DNA of 64,000 nt from JADGHX01 sp963837755 (GTDB lineage Bacteria > Pseudomonadota > Gammaproteobacteria > Steroidobacterales > Steroidobacteraceae), in assembly GCA_963837755.1 (NCBI GenBank), contig CAWIOP010000003.1:620001-684000 (forward strand), read 5' to 3'. Below are positions 38,917 to 48,588 of the stretch, in pieces. The position numbers were made by a program, and so were the translations under genes. Below the pieces are notes generated by a model that made no database searches, had not been told where the DNA came from, and saw nothing but the letters and a program-made list of their open reading frames with translations. Numbering within the stretch: the stretch's first letter is position 1; every line of letters starts with the position of its first letter.

Positions 38917-40286
38917 GTGAGACTGCGCGTCATTCCGGGCCCCATTGCCCTGGTGCTGGCCGGCATCGGCTCGGCCGCTGCGCTTGCCGCGCTGGTTGGA
39001 GGCGTTCGCCTACCGTATGTCGCACAGATGACGGGCGTCGCGTCACTGGCGCTTCTCGCCATTGCCATTGCGGACTACGTGACCACGCGCAGGGCGTGGC
39101 AACGCTCGGGCGCTCGCATGATTCGGCGCTTGCCGCCGGCGTTTGCAGTGGGCGTGCGCAAGCAAGTGCTTGTCGCGATCGAAGCGCAGGGCACGCGCGA
39201 GTGGCCATGCCGGCTGTACGACCACGCGGACCCGAGCCTGCTCACTGAAGGGTTGCCGGTGACGTTGACCGTGCGCGGCGGCAAGCACGTCGAGCTCGGT
39301 TACCCCGTCACACCCACGCGCCGGGGTGAAGTGGCGTTCGAGCCGGCGGACCTGCGCGTGCGCTCGCGGCTCGGCTTGTGCGAATTGCTCGAGCGGATCG
39401 GCGACACCGAGCAGCGCCGTGTTTATCCGGACTTCGCGCAGATCGCCCGCTACGCCTGGCTTGCCGGCGACCGGCGGCTTCAGGAAATCGGCATCAAGAC
39501 GTTCCAGCAGCGCGGCGAGGGCACGGATTTCAAACAGCTCTCGGAGTACCGCTACGGCGATTCGGTGCGCCACATCGACTGGAAGGCGACTCTGCGCATC
39601 GGCAAGCCCATCATCCGTGAGTTTCAGGATGAGCGCGATCAATGCGTGCTGCTGCTGATCGACTGCGGCCGGCGCATGCGCGCGGACGATCGCACGTCGG
39701 TGCCGGTGCCGGGATCGGCACCGCGCATTTCGATCAGGTGCTGAATGCCGTGATGCTGCTGTCATACGTGGCGTTGAAGCAGGGCGATGCGGTCGGCGCG
39801 ATGACGTTCGGCACGCCGGCGGGCGAAGAGCGCTCGTTCGCTCCGCGCAAGGGCGCGCAAGCACTCGACGCTTTGATGAGCGAGCTATACGGCGTGCAGC
39901 CAACGCCCACGCACTCCGACTACGTGGCTGCGGCACAAACGCTGCTGCGGCGTTACCCGAAGCGTGCGCTGGTCATCGTCATCACGAACTTTCGCGACGA
40001 GGACAGCAGCGAGCTGGGGCAAGCGTTGCGCCTGTTGCGTTCGCGTCACCTCGTCCTGCTGGCGAGCTTGCGTGAACGAGTGGTTGGCGAGTTGATCTCG
40101 CAGCCGCTGGTTTCAGGCGATGCCGTGCTGGATGTCGCCAGCGCGCATCTGTACGAGCAGTCGCGCCGCGATGCCTTCATCCGGCTGTCTGCGCGCGATG
40201 CGCTGATGGTGGATGCGGAGCCTGAACGGCTCGGCATCGAGCTCGTGAATCGCTATCATGCCGTGAAGCGCGCCGGGCTGATCTGA
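38917..40286 (+). CDS. DUF58 protein with one frameshift
   Basis: Read through one frame change, the protein has about 456 residues. Two membrane helices lie at the N-terminus (about 6-50). A beta-rich middle and the DUF58 core follow, with EYRYGDSVRHIDWKATLRIG and REFQDERDQCVLLLIDCGRRM, where the DxG/S-like site of the vWA-type fold sits. The frame changes near 39,700; adding one G in TCGGTGCCGG restores DDRTSGAGAGIGTAHFDQV, which fits the family. The rest (VITNFRDEDSSELGQALRLL) is intact. GTG 38917 is the likely start. A sequencing deletion is more likely than a true pseudogene. Confidence 0.82.
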
Positions 40287-40472
40287 GCTTGACCCTGATG
40301 GTTTTCTGGCCGTATTTCCTGGCCGTATTTCAAAAAATAAACTTCCCTGGCGCTGTCGGCAACCCGCTGGCGCGGGCGTCCTTGGCGACGAGTGGCCTGC
40401 AAGGCTACGTCCCATTCAACGCCCCGTCGGTGCCTTTCGGCAGGGGCGCGTACAGACATAAGGAGACGCTCG

Positions 40473-41165
40473 ATGAACCGGTTCTTCACCGCCTGTGCCC
40501 TGGCGACCCTCGTGCTGGCTGCCGCGAACGGCCTTGCCGCCGGGAATTCCGGGCAGCCGGCCGCCGTGCCCGCCGCATCCACGGCCCCCGTCCTCGCGGG
40601 CGCTTACACGCTCGACAAGGCCCACGCCAGCCTGTTGTTCCGGGTGAGCCATCTCGGCTTTTCTCACTACACCGGGCGGTTCACACGGTTCGACGCGCAG
40701 CTGCAGTTCGACCCGTCGAACCTGCCCGCGTCGAGCGTGAATGTGACCATCGATCCGCGCTCCATCGACGCCGACGGCGCGCCGGCCGGCTTCATGGCAA
40801 CGCTGGCCGGCCCTGAATGGCTCGACGCCGGTCGGTTTCCGCAGATGACGTATCGCTCCACCAAGGTGGAGCGCACCGGCACGAACGGCCTGCGCATCGG
40901 TGGCGAGCTCACGCTGCACGGCGTGAAGCGGCCGGTGACGCTGAGCGCTACGTACAATGGCGGGTACGCGGGCCATCCGTTCGATCCGCGCGCCCGCGTC
41001 GGTTTCTCGGCGAAGGGCACGCTCAAGCGGTCCGAGTTCGGCATCGCGTTCGGCATTCCCGCCCCGGGCACCACGATGGGCGTGGGTGACGACGTCGAGA
41101 TCATCATCGAAGCGGAATTCCAGGGTCCGCCCGCGCCGGCCGCCGGCGGCGACCCGACAAAGTGA
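40473..41165 (+). CDS. YceI-family periplasmic lipid-binding protein
   Basis: A 230-residue protein with signal peptide (ACALATLVLAAANGLA) and a lipocalin-like YceI domain: YTLDKAHASLLFRVSHLGFSHYTGRF, the VTIDPRSIDAD strand and LTLHGVKRPVTL. YceI proteins bind isoprenoid or fatty-acid ligands in a beta-barrel. AAGGAG precedes the ATG. The 186-base leader has a possible promoter (TTGACC 40289-40294, TATTTC 40313-40318), a direct repeat CTGGCCGTATTTC twice at 40306-40331, and a hairpin (about 40421-40447) just upstream of the ribosome site. Confidence 0.9.
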   Translation: MNRFFTACALATLVLAAANGLAAGNSGQPAAVPAASTAPVLAGAYTLDKAHASLLFRVSHLGFSHYTGRFTRFDAQLQFDPSNLPASSVNVTIDPRSIDADGAPAGFMATLAGPEWLDAGRFPQMTYRSTKVERTGTNGLRIGGELTLHGVKRPVTLSATYNGGYAGHPFDPRARVGFSAKGTLKRSEFGIAFGIPAPGTTMGVGDDVEIIIEAEFQGPPAPAAGGDPTK

Positions 41166-41182
41166 AGCGTAGGAAATAACCC

Positions 41183-42625
41183 ATGCTCGAAGGGCGTAAG
41201 CGTTGGTGGGCACTCATCGTCCTGTGCCTCGGCGTGCTCATGATCGTGCTCGACACCACCATCGTGAACGTGGCCCTGCCGTCCATCCGCACGGATCTGC
41301 GCTTCACCGAGACGTCGCTCGTGTGGGTCGTGAACGCTTACATGCTCACGTTCGGCGGCTTCCTGCTGCTGGGCGGGCGCCTGGGCGATCTGTATGGCCA
41401 CCGCAAGCTGTTCCTGCTGGGCATTACGCTCTTTACGATCGCGTCGCTGGCGTGCGGGCTTGCGAACACGCAGGCACTGCTGATCACGGCGCGAGCCGTC
41501 CAGGGCCTGGGTGGAGCGGTGGTGTCGGCGGTTTCGCTCTCGCTGATCATGAACATGTTCACGGAAGCGGGAGAACGCGCGAAGGCGATGGGCGTGTATG
41601 GTTTCGTGTGCGCGGCAGGCGGCAGTGTGGGCCTGCTTCTCGGCGGCGTGCTCACGAGCGCACTCAACTGGCACTGGATCTTCCTCGTGAACCTTCCCAT
41701 CGGCATCGCGGTGTATGCGCTGTGCATGGCGCTGCTGCCGGTGTCGCGCGTCGAAGGCACGCATCACGAGCTCGATGTCGCGGGGGCCATCACCGTGACG
41801 GCGTCGCTGATGCTTGCCGTCTATGCGGTGGTCAACGGCAATGAAGCGGGGTGGGGCTCCGCGGAAACACTCGGCCTGCTGGCGGGCGCCGTGGTGCTGC
41901 TCATTACGTTCATCGTCATCGAGGCGCGCGTGCGAACGCCGCTCATGCCGTTGGGGCTATTCCGCCTGCGCAATCTCACCACGGCCAACATCATCGGAGT
42001 GCTGTGGGCTGCAGCCATGTTCGCGTGGTTCTTCATCACCACGCTGTATTTGCAGGCGGTGCTCGGGTTCACGCCGCTGCAGATCGGGCTCACGTTCCTG
42101 CCGGCCAATATCATCATGGCGGCATTCTCGCTCGGGTTGTCGGCGAAGATTGTCATGCGCTTTGGCATTCGTCGTCCGCTCGGGCTCGGCCTGCTGTTTG
42201 GTGCCGCAGGACTTGCGTTCCTGGCGCGTGCGCCGGTGGATGCGAACGTCGCAGTGGACGTATTGCCGTCGATGATCCTGCTCGGCCTTGCCGCCGGCAT
42301 CGCGTTCAATCCACTGCTGCTCGCGGCCATGAACGACGTGAAGCCCACTGAATCCGGCCTTGCATCCGGAGTCGTCAACACGGCGTTCATGATGGGCGGC
42401 TCGCTTGGGCTCGCCGTGCTGGCGAGCCTTGCGGCGGGCCGTACGCAGCACCTGCTCGCGTCGGGCACGGCCATGCGCCAGGCGCTGAATGGCGGGTATC
42501 ACGCCGCGTTCGTCGTCGGTGCCATTTTCGCTGGCATCTCGGCGTTGCTGGGCGTGGCTTTGGTTCGAGTAAACGTGCACGCGCAATCGCAGGCCGGCGC
42601 AGCCGCTGAAGCCGCCATTCACTAG
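41183..42625 (+). CDS. DHA2-family MFS transporter
   Basis: A 480-residue inner-membrane transporter with about 14 hydrophobic segments. It has the helix-1 motif DTTIVNVALPSI, motif A in GGRLGDLYGHRKLFLLG and a motif C-like GGSVGLLLGGVLT. It is a relative of QacA/EmrB drug pumps but lacks a neighbouring adaptor, so it likely works as a single-component exporter. It lies 17 bases after the YceI gene and is probably co-transcribed with it. Confidence 0.9.
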   Translation: MLEGRKRWWALIVLCLGVLMIVLDTTIVNVALPSIRTDLRFTETSLVWVVNAYMLTFGGFLLLGGRLGDLYGHRKLFLLGITLFTIASLACGLANTQALLITARAVQGLGGAVVSAVSLSLIMNMFTEAGERAKAMGVYGFVCAAGGSVGLLLGGVLTSALNWHWIFLVNLPIGIAVYALCMALLPVSRVEGTHHELDVAGAITVTASLMLAVYAVVNGNEAGWGSAETLGLLAGAVVLLITFIVIEARVRTPLMPLGLFRLRNLTTANIIGVLWAAAMFAWFFITTLYLQAVLGFTPLQIGLTFLPANIIMAAFSLGLSAKIVMRFGIRRPLGLGLLFGAAGLAFLARAPVDANVAVDVLPSMILLGLAAGIAFNPLLLAAMNDVKPTESGLASGVVNTAFMMGGSLGLAVLASLAAGRTQHLLASGTAMRQALNGGYHAAFVVGAIFAGISALLGVALVRVNVHAQSQAGAAAEAAIH

Positions 42626-42815
42626 TACCTGGCTGACGTGAAGGGTTGAATCAGCGCTGCCTGGCCCTGGCAGCGCGCTCAACCTTCGGCGACAGCCTGT
42701 GCGCTGCCCGGCTCGGGCCCTGGTTTACGCGCAACGCGAGGAACCTTCGACGCCCTGCGCGATTGTCATTAGCGCTCCACTTCAATGTTTCGCTGTTTTT
42801 CCGGAGGATCATGTT

Positions 42816-43184
42816 ATGGCGACAGTAACGGGTCACACCTCTGCCATCCGCGCCAAGCGGGTGATCGGCACGCACGTGAAAGACACGTCGGGCCGCAAGA
42901 TCGGAGAGATCGAAGACGTGGTGCTCGACAAGCAATCGAACAACATCATGTTCGCCGTGGTGGGCTTCGGCGGCTTCCTCGGCATGGCCGAGAAGTACCA
43001 CCCCATTCCGTGGGCCTCGCTCGACTACGACCCGGCCGAGAGCTCATACGTGGTGAATTTCACGAAGGAGCAATTGCAGGCCGCGCCCGCCGGCTCGATC
43101 GACGAGCTCACGCGTGGGGATGGTCTTGCTTTCCGCGAGCGCGCCCATGAGTTCTACCAGGCGCCGCGTTACTGGGATCAGTAG
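42816..43184 (+). CDS. PRC-barrel domain protein
   Basis: A 122-residue soluble protein. VIGTHVKDTSGRKIGEIEDVVLDKQSNN and the following AVVGFGGFLGMAEKYHPIPW fit the PRC-barrel fold found in the photosynthetic reaction centre H subunit and RimM, and in many small stress proteins. CCGGAGGATC precedes the ATG. A hairpin at 43197-43222 follows the stop. A general role in stress or envelope homeostasis is likely but unproven. Confidence 0.88.
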   Translation: MATVTGHTSAIRAKRVIGTHVKDTSGRKIGEIEDVVLDKQSNNIMFAVVGFGGFLGMAEKYHPIPWASLDYDPAESSYVVNFTKEQLQAAPAGSIDELTRGDGLAFRERAHEFYQAPRYWDQ

Positions 43185-43196
43185 CAGGAGTGCGTG

Positions 43197-43222
43197 AGGA
43201 GAGCCGCTGAAGCGGCTCTCCT
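43197..43222 (+). terminator. Hairpin after the PRC-barrel gene, without T-run
   Basis: AGGAGAGCCGC (43197-43207) and GCGGCTCTCCT (43212-43222) form an 11-bp perfect stem with a TGAA loop, 12 bases after the stop codon. The usual T-run is missing, so termination would need Rho or would be partial. Confidence 0.5.
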
Positions 43223-43820
43223 GCCCCTGCCTGTTCAGGCGCTTTCCGGGGGATGCGCGGCCGCGCTAATCCGTCGCCCGACGCCCACCCTGCCGGCGGC
43301 GTTCCTTGCGAGCTGGACACAATTGCGTGCTCTGAGGATCGCGGCGGTCTCGCACGCGGCGGTCGTCGTACGTCTCAAAGCGACAAGTACAACTCATTGG
43401 CCACGTGCACATCGGCAGCGGGAGCGTGGGTGCCTCCCCGACGAGGAACCGCGTGTGACGTATCGCAATGGCCGCGGGGCATGAGGCGGCGTTCGGCACG
43501 ACGGAGACCGCGCGGAAGGGACAAGCTTCAGCCGATCCATTGGGTGCCGTCTCCGGCGTGCGCCACAGCCGGACCCATATCTTTTCCAATAAATGTTCCA
43601 CGCGAGCCCTCGATGCATCCCACCTGATACGAGGCTACAGGATGTCGCATGAGCAAGTTTCCACGCCACTCCCGTCCGGTGGCTGACGTTGTAGGCCACG
43701 TCTTACATGCGCGCCGTTGACCAGTTCGCCAGGTGGCAATGGTTTTCAGCACATTGAAGGCTGGCCGCGTCGCGCCGCCACGGGCTAAGCTTCGCGCGAT
43801 GAGTCGCAAGGAGAGTTTTC
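43223..43820. other. Gene-poor stretch with a dispersed repeat copy
   Basis: No convincing gene is seen in these 600 bases. Around 43474-43496 a near copy of the arm sequence of the 245-459 inverted repeat occurs (GCGGGGCATGAGG then GGCGTTCG). The only clear gene trace is the DUF1348 remnant that follows. The stretch looks like eroded sequence. Confidence 0.4.
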
Positions 43821-43970
43821 ATGGCTGTCGAAACGCGTCCCCCACTGCCCCCGTTCACGCAGGAAACCGCAAGCATCAAAGTGCGCGGGGCCGTCTTACC
43901 GACCTCGGCCTGTAAGGCACCACCCCTTCAGCCATTGCCGGCCGGCTATTTATTCCGTATTCTGGAATAA
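43821..43970 (+). pseudogene. DUF1348 (NTF2-like) N-terminal remnant
   Basis: An ATG after AAGGAGAG opens a 49-codon frame. Its first part, RPPLPPFTQETASIKVR, matches the conserved start of DUF1348/SnoaL-like proteins (normally about 150 residues). After KVRGAV the match is lost and the frame runs into the PadR promoter region, ending in TAA at 43970. It is a truncated gene that keeps a good ribosome binding site. Confidence 0.6.
43951..43969. promoter_or_regulatory. Putative PadR autoregulatory operator
   Basis: TATTCC (43951-43956) and GGAATA (43964-43969) form an inverted repeat with a 7-base spacer ending right at the PadR start codon. The surrounding TATTTATTCCGTATTC is AT-rich against a GC-rich background. 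A repressor bound here would block both promoter and start codon. Confidence 0.45.
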
Positions 43971-44306
43971 ATGAGAAAAGACGCCCTTCTCGGCCAGTCG
44001 GAGCTGCTGGTGATGCTCGCCGTCCTGCGCCTGGGGCGCGAAGCCTATGGGGTGCCCATCTCCCGGGAAATCTCGAAACAGGCCGGGCGCAATGTCGCGG
44101 TTGCGGGTATCTACTCCACGCTGGAACGGCTGGAAGACAAAGGCCTCATCAAGGCCAGCGTGCGCGAACCCACCGCGGTACGCGGTGGCCGCGCGAAGAC
44201 CTGCTTCCAACTAACGGCTGAGGGACTGCGCAAAGTGCGCAGCTCCCAGCGCACGCTGGAGCGATTCTGGAGCGGCATTCGAGAGCTCGAGGCCCTGAAG
44301 CGATGA
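43971..44306 (+). CDS. PadR-family transcriptional regulator
   Basis: A 111-residue winged-helix protein. GQSELLVMLAVLRLGREAYGVPISREI is the typical PadR opening, GIYSTLERLEDKGLI the recognition helix and VRGGRAKTCFQLTAEG the wing. It lacks the C-terminal dimerisation extension of long PadRs. The ATG follows a palindrome and only a weak GGAA site. PadR genes are often followed by a transporter they control; here the next 190 bases have no gene, so the target may be lost or elsewhere. Confidence 0.88.
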   Translation: MRKDALLGQSELLVMLAVLRLGREAYGVPISREISKQAGRNVAVAGIYSTLERLEDKGLIKASVREPTAVRGGRAKTCFQLTAEGLRKVRSSQRTLERFWSGIRELEALKR

Positions 44307-44495
44307 ACGCTCGCCGACCGCGGGCGCTTGCTTAGGTGGGGACGCTGGCGTTGCAGGCGCGGGCCGGCACGCGATTCTTCCCCTACGCGCTCGCGGGCGT
44401 GGGCTACGCGGGAAACGCGTCACGCGGCTCGCCGGCCAATCCTGTATCTTTCTCGCCTACATGACGAGAGAGGCGCAGATGGGCGGAGAGCGGCG

Positions 44496-45023
44496 ATGAC
44501 GGTGCTGGTCGTCACGGGAGTCTCGGGCTCCGGCAAGACCACCATCGGCCAGGCGCTGTCGCGACGCCTCGGCTATGAGTTCGTCGAAGGTGACGAGTTT
44601 CACACTCGCGCCAACCGCGTGAAGATGCACACCGGCATCGCGCTCACGGACATTGACCGACAGCCCTGGCTTGAAGCGCTGCGCTCCCGAATTGCCGCGC
44701 TCATGGCACGGCAGGGTAATGCAGTGATCGCGTGCTCTGCGCTCAAGCGAGCGTATCGCGATGTGCTCCGTCGGGACGACGTGCTGTTCGTTTATCTGAA
44801 AGTCAGCCCCGACGTCGTGCGCAGCCGCCTCGCCCGGCGCAAGGGTCACTTCTTCAACCCGGCATTGCTGGAATCGCAGATCGCCACGCTTGAAGAACCG
44901 CGCGACGCCATCGTCGTGGATGCGGACCGATCGGATCTCCAGGTCGTCAACGACATCGTCCGCCGGCTCGAGCAGTCGAGTGTGACGAGCCTCGCCAACC
45001 GACGGGCTGTGGCGAAGACCTAG
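44496..45023 (+). CDS. gntK: Gluconokinase
   Basis: A 175-residue P-loop kinase. GVSGSGKTTIGQAL is the Walker A, and GDEFHTRANRVKMHTGIALTDIDRQPWL is the gluconate-kinase signature. ACSALKRAYRDVLR and LKVSPDVVRSRLARRKGHFF complete the family pattern. It makes 6-phosphogluconate from gluconate. GCGGAGAGCGG precedes ATG 44496; in-frame sequence upstream to 44328 lacks family similarity. No gluconate transporter is nearby, but a TonB receptor gene follows. Confidence 0.92.
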   Translation: MTVLVVTGVSGSGKTTIGQALSRRLGYEFVEGDEFHTRANRVKMHTGIALTDIDRQPWLEALRSRIAALMARQGNAVIACSALKRAYRDVLRRDDVLFVYLKVSPDVVRSRLARRKGHFFNPALLESQIATLEEPRDAIVVDADRSDLQVVNDIVRRLEQSSVTSLANRRAVAKT

Positions 45024-45313
45024 CTAGAGACTCGACCAGGCATCGTGATCGCCTGGCTCGCGCTATCGCTCGTAGTGGAGCGTCTCGTGTCTCGCCCCTC
45101 GCGCTGAAGCCCATCACGTTGCGGCGCGAAATCACGCAGTCGCACAAATCCATCCACTCGCCGCGTGCCAGACCTGGATTTCACGCGCACTGTCTCATCG
45201 CTGCCACGCTCGATAAATTCGTTCGCCACTCCCCGCGTCGAGGTGCATGCTTTGCCGTTGTGTGCACGCATACGGTATGGGATGCAACAGTAACTAACCT
45301 GGGGAGAAGCTCT

Positions 45314-47929
45314 ATGAAGAAAGGATATTTTCGGAGTTCGACCACTCGTTTTGCGATCGGCGCTGCTGTAGCGGCCCTGCCACTCGGCAGCGCGGTTGCC
45401 GCGGACGAACCGCAGGAAGTCATCATTACCGGCTCGCGCATTTCGCGCGCATCAGACTTCGAAAGTCCCTCGCCGGTGGTCACCGTGGGGCATGAGGCGA
45501 TCGAGAAGTCCGGCTACAACAATTTGCAGCAGTTGATGGAAAGAATTCCGATCAACGGTAACGGCGCCTTCTCAACGCGCGGCAACAACCAGGACTCCAC
45601 CGCCAACGGCGCAGCTTCGATCAGCCTGCGCGGGCTTGGCGCAGACGCCACGCTCGTGCTCGTGAATGGGCGGCGCGTCGCGGTGAGCCCGTTCGCGGAA
45701 AGCGTCACCACCAATTTCGTCGACATCAACTCCATCCCGGTGGCGGCGATCGATCGGGTGGAGGTGCTGAAGGATGGCTCGTCGGCCGTGTACGGCTCGG
45801 ATGCCGTGGCCGGCGTCATCAACATCGTGCTGCGCAGGGACTTCACGGGCTTCGAGGCCTCGGTGGGCTACGGCAGCGTCGCCGATGGCCCGTATGACGA
45901 GCGAACGGCATCAGCGATCTGGGGCACGGGCGACGACGACTCGAATGTCACGCTGATCTTCGACTACTTCAAGAACACCACGCTGTTCAATACAGATCGC
46001 GGCGGGGCGGGCTCGTCGAACCAGACGGCCAGAGGCGGCCAGGACTTTCGTTCGTCGCGCGGCTACCCCGGCCGTTTCACCGTGGATGGCGTTACGCGGC
46101 GCGACCCGGCGTGCCCTTCTGACAGCATCGCGGGCGAGACCTGTCTTTACGACTTCGGTGTGTGGAATCTTCTGATTCCGGAAGCCGAACGCACCGGGCT
46201 CATGCTGCTGGCGCACCAGGATGTGGGCGGAGGCATTGAGTTCTTCACGGAAATCGCAGCTCAGCACAACACGTCCGTCGCGCAGGGCGCGCCGACTCCG
46301 CTGGATGAGACGGCGAACATGACTGTGCCCGCCAATCATCCGAACAATCCGTTTCCGGGTGCAACCACAATCGGCATCGGCCGCTATCGCACGGTGGATG
46401 CCGGCCCTCGCCAATGGGACATCGAGACAGATAATCTGCGCGGCGTGCTGGGGCTGCGCGGTTCGCTGGGTCAATGGAAGTGGGAAGTGGCGGCGCAGAG
46501 GGCGCGCAGCGAATCCGACCAGACCGGCGATCGCTCGCAGGGCTGGGTTCGCACCGACTTCCTGCAGAACGAGATCAACGCCGGGCGCTACAACCCCTTC
46601 GGCGGCGTGCAGAACCCGCAGTCCGTCATCGACGCGATCACCACGAGCCTCGTGCGTCGGGGCCGCTCGCAGCTCAAGATGTACGACGCGCAGATCTCCG
46701 GCGATCTGTTCCAGATGCCCGCCGGTCCAGTTCGCATGGCCGCCGGCGCCGAGTATCGGGAAGAAAGTGTTCGCGACACACCGGATGACCAGTTCCAGCG
46801 TGGGCTGATCTTCGGAACGGAAGCCATCGCCGCGGCCGCCTCGCGTGACAACAAAGCGGCTTTCGTGGAGCTCTCGGTGCCGTTGCTCAAGGGCCTCGAG
46901 CTGTCACTGGCCGGCCGCTATGACGACTACAGCGACTCCGGCAACTCCACCAACCCCAAGGTCGCGTTGCGCTGGTCGCCCATCGAGAGCCTGGCGTTGC
47001 GGGCGTCGTGGGGCACAGGCTTCCGCGCGCCTTCGCTGGCGCAGATTGGCCTTGGGCCGTCGCAGGAGTCGCAGTTCTTCACCGACTCGTTCGGATGCGC
47101 CGATAACCCGGTGTACTGCGCGCCGACGGACTACAACCTCATCTTCGCGGGTAACCCGAACCTGAAGCCCGAGGAGTCCGAGACCCGCAACCTGGGCGTG
47201 GCGTGGAAACCGGCGACGCAGATCGAGCTCACCCTCGACTACTGGGACGTGAAGCAGGAGCAGAAGATTGACGAGGTGCCGTTTGGCTTCCTCTATTCGC
47301 AGTTCTGCGGCGTACAGGGCAGCACGGTGTGTATTCGCGGCACGCCATTGCCGGGCGACACGCTGGGGCCGCTACAGTTCATCAATACCGGGTTCATCAA
47401 CATTGGTGAGCAGTCGGCGAATGGCATCGACCTGGGCGGCTATTTCGCGCGCGATCTCACGGGTGGCACGCTGACGCTCGGCCTTTCGTACTCGCACCTG
47501 CTGGAGTTCGAGCGAGTGGAGCTGAACTCGGCTGGCACGGCCTTCGTCACGAGGGATCTCACAAGCGAGTACGAATACCCGGAAGATCGCGCGACGCTCT
47601 CGGCCGACTGGGGCAATGAGCGCTGGGGCGTCTACGCGAATCTTGCGTACATCGGGTCGTTCGAAGACACGCCGGACATCGACTTCGATGGCACGCTCGA
47701 CTACGACACGAACACGTCGCGGAAAGTGGGCTCGTTCACCACGCTGAACCTGCAGGCGCGTTACACGGGCATCAAGAACGTGAAGCTGCTGCTCGGATTG
47801 GACAACGCTTTCGATGAAGACCCGCCGTTCGCCATTGGCGATGGCGACACCGATCTCTACGGCTACGTGCAGAGCCAGCACAGCCCGCGCGGGCGGCTCT
47901 GGAATGCGAAGGCGGTGTTTACGTTCTGA
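45314..47929 (+). CDS. TonB-dependent outer membrane receptor
   Basis: An 871-residue receptor with a signal peptide (FAIGAAVAALPLGSAVA) and a TonB-box-like PQEVIITGSRI. The plug domain has VLVNGRRVAVSP and EVLKDGSSAVYGSDAVAGVINIVLRRDF. A 22-strand-type barrel ends with NAKAVFTF, whose final Phe is the outer-membrane insertion signal. ATG 45314 has GGGGAGAAG upstream. The class (VNGRR, SNP-rich loops) is common in oligosaccharide or polymer users, but the ligand is unknown. Confidence 0.93.
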   Translation: MKKGYFRSSTTRFAIGAAVAALPLGSAVAADEPQEVIITGSRISRASDFESPSPVVTVGHEAIEKSGYNNLQQLMERIPINGNGAFSTRGNNQDSTANGAASISLRGLGADATLVLVNGRRVAVSPFAESVTTNFVDINSIPVAAIDRVEVLKDGSSAVYGSDAVAGVINIVLRRDFTGFEASVGYGSVADGPYDERTASAIWGTGDDDSNVTLIFDYFKNTTLFNTDRGGAGSSNQTARGGQDFRSSRGYPGRFTVDGVTRRDPACPSDSIAGETCLYDFGVWNLLIPEAERTGLMLLAHQDVGGGIEFFTEIAAQHNTSVAQGAPTPLDETANMTVPANHPNNPFPGATTIGIGRYRTVDAGPRQWDIETDNLRGVLGLRGSLGQWKWEVAAQRARSESDQTGDRSQGWVRTDFLQNEINAGRYNPFGGVQNPQSVIDAITTSLVRRGRSQLKMYDAQISGDLFQMPAGPVRMAAGAEYREESVRDTPDDQFQRGLIFGTEAIAAAASRDNKAAFVELSVPLLKGLELSLAGRYDDYSDSGNSTNPKVALRWSPIESLALRASWGTGFRAPSLAQIGLGPSQESQFFTDSFGCADNPVYCAPTDYNLIFAGNPNLKPEESETRNLGVAWKPATQIELTLDYWDVKQEQKIDEVPFGFLYSQFCGVQGSTVCIRGTPLPGDTLGPLQFINTGFINIGEQSANGIDLGGYFARDLTGGTLTLGLSYSHLLEFERVELNSAGTAFVTRDLTSEYEYPEDRATLSADWGNERWGVYANLAYIGSFEDTPDIDFDGTLDYDTNTSRKVGSFTTLNLQARYTGIKNVKLLLGLDNAFDEDPPFAIGDGDTDLYGYVQSQHSPRGRLWNAKAVFTF

Positions 47930-47947
47930 GGTTGCGAGCCTCGTAAG

Positions 47948-47973
47948 CGGGGCGCCGGTGCGGCGCCCCGTTT
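47948..47973 (+). terminator. Terminator between convergent TonB receptor and Sel1 genes
   Basis: CGGGGCGCC (47948-47956) pairs with GGCGCCCCG (47962-47970) around a five-base loop, followed by TTT. It stands 18 bases after the receptor stop and just before the stop of the converging lipoprotein gene, so it may serve both. Confidence 0.7.
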
Positions 47974-47982
47974 CCGCAGCCG

Positions 47983-48537
47983 CTACCTGGACTTCGCTTT
48001 CGCCGGGTTTCTCTGCTCTTCGAGCACAGCGCTCAGCGCGGCCCGCTGTTCCGCGGCGCGATCTCTGGCCTCGCCCGGCGGATACGCTGCGACGGCGCGG
48101 TCGAACAGCTCGAGCGCCTTGTCCGGGTCGCGCTCGACGCCGTCGCCCACGAGGTAGAGCCGCGCCAGCGCATTCAGCGCGTCAGGCTGATTCTTGGCCG
48201 CGGCGGCCTCGAACAGCTTGAGCGCCTCCGGAAGGCTCTTTCTCGCGCCATCGCCCACCGAGTACATCGCGCCGGCGTAGTACAGGGCATCCGCATCGCC
48301 GGCCTTGCCGGCGGCCAGGAAGTGATCGAGCGCCTTGGGGTAATCGGCCTTGCTGTACGCGTCCTGGGCGATCTGCATGTCGGTAACCGGGCGGGTCTGG
48401 TTCTCGGGAACGAGCTGTCTTGCGGCCCGGCGAGCGGCGATAGCGGCCTCGTCGCGGCTGCAGCCGGTGAGCGCAAGCCCGGTGAGCGAAAGCAAAGTGC
48501 ACAGGACGATCGGAGCTGTGGTGCGGAGTGTTTGCAT
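47983..48537 (-). CDS. Sel1-repeat lipoprotein
   Basis: A 184-residue exported protein with signal and lipobox (LTGLALTGC). At least two Sel1/TPR-like repeats follow: ALYYAGAMYSVGDGARKSLPEALKL and ALNALARLYLVGDGVERDPDKALEL. Such proteins act as interaction scaffolds in the periplasm or outer membrane. ATG 48537 is chosen because the signal peptide starts there. It ends the minus-strand run that begins with the serine hydrolase or DUF1592 gene. Confidence 0.85.
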   Translation of the reverse strand: MQTLRTTAPIVLCTLLSLTGLALTGCSRDEAAIAARRAARQLVPENQTRPVTDMQIAQDAYSKADYPKALDHFLAAGKAGDADALYYAGAMYSVGDGARKSLPEALKLFEAAAAKNQPDALNALARLYLVGDGVERDPDKALELFDRAVAAYPPGEARDRAAEQRAALSAVLEEQRNPAKAKSR

Positions 48538-48588
48538 GGCGCGCACGCTAACTCCGCGACGCAGGCCTCGCAAGCGTTGCCGGATTTC

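Noticed and set aside
44307..44495. A small gene between padR and gluconokinase
   Set aside because: Frames are open but lack a ribosome site and any recognisable pattern; the true gluconokinase start is at 44496.
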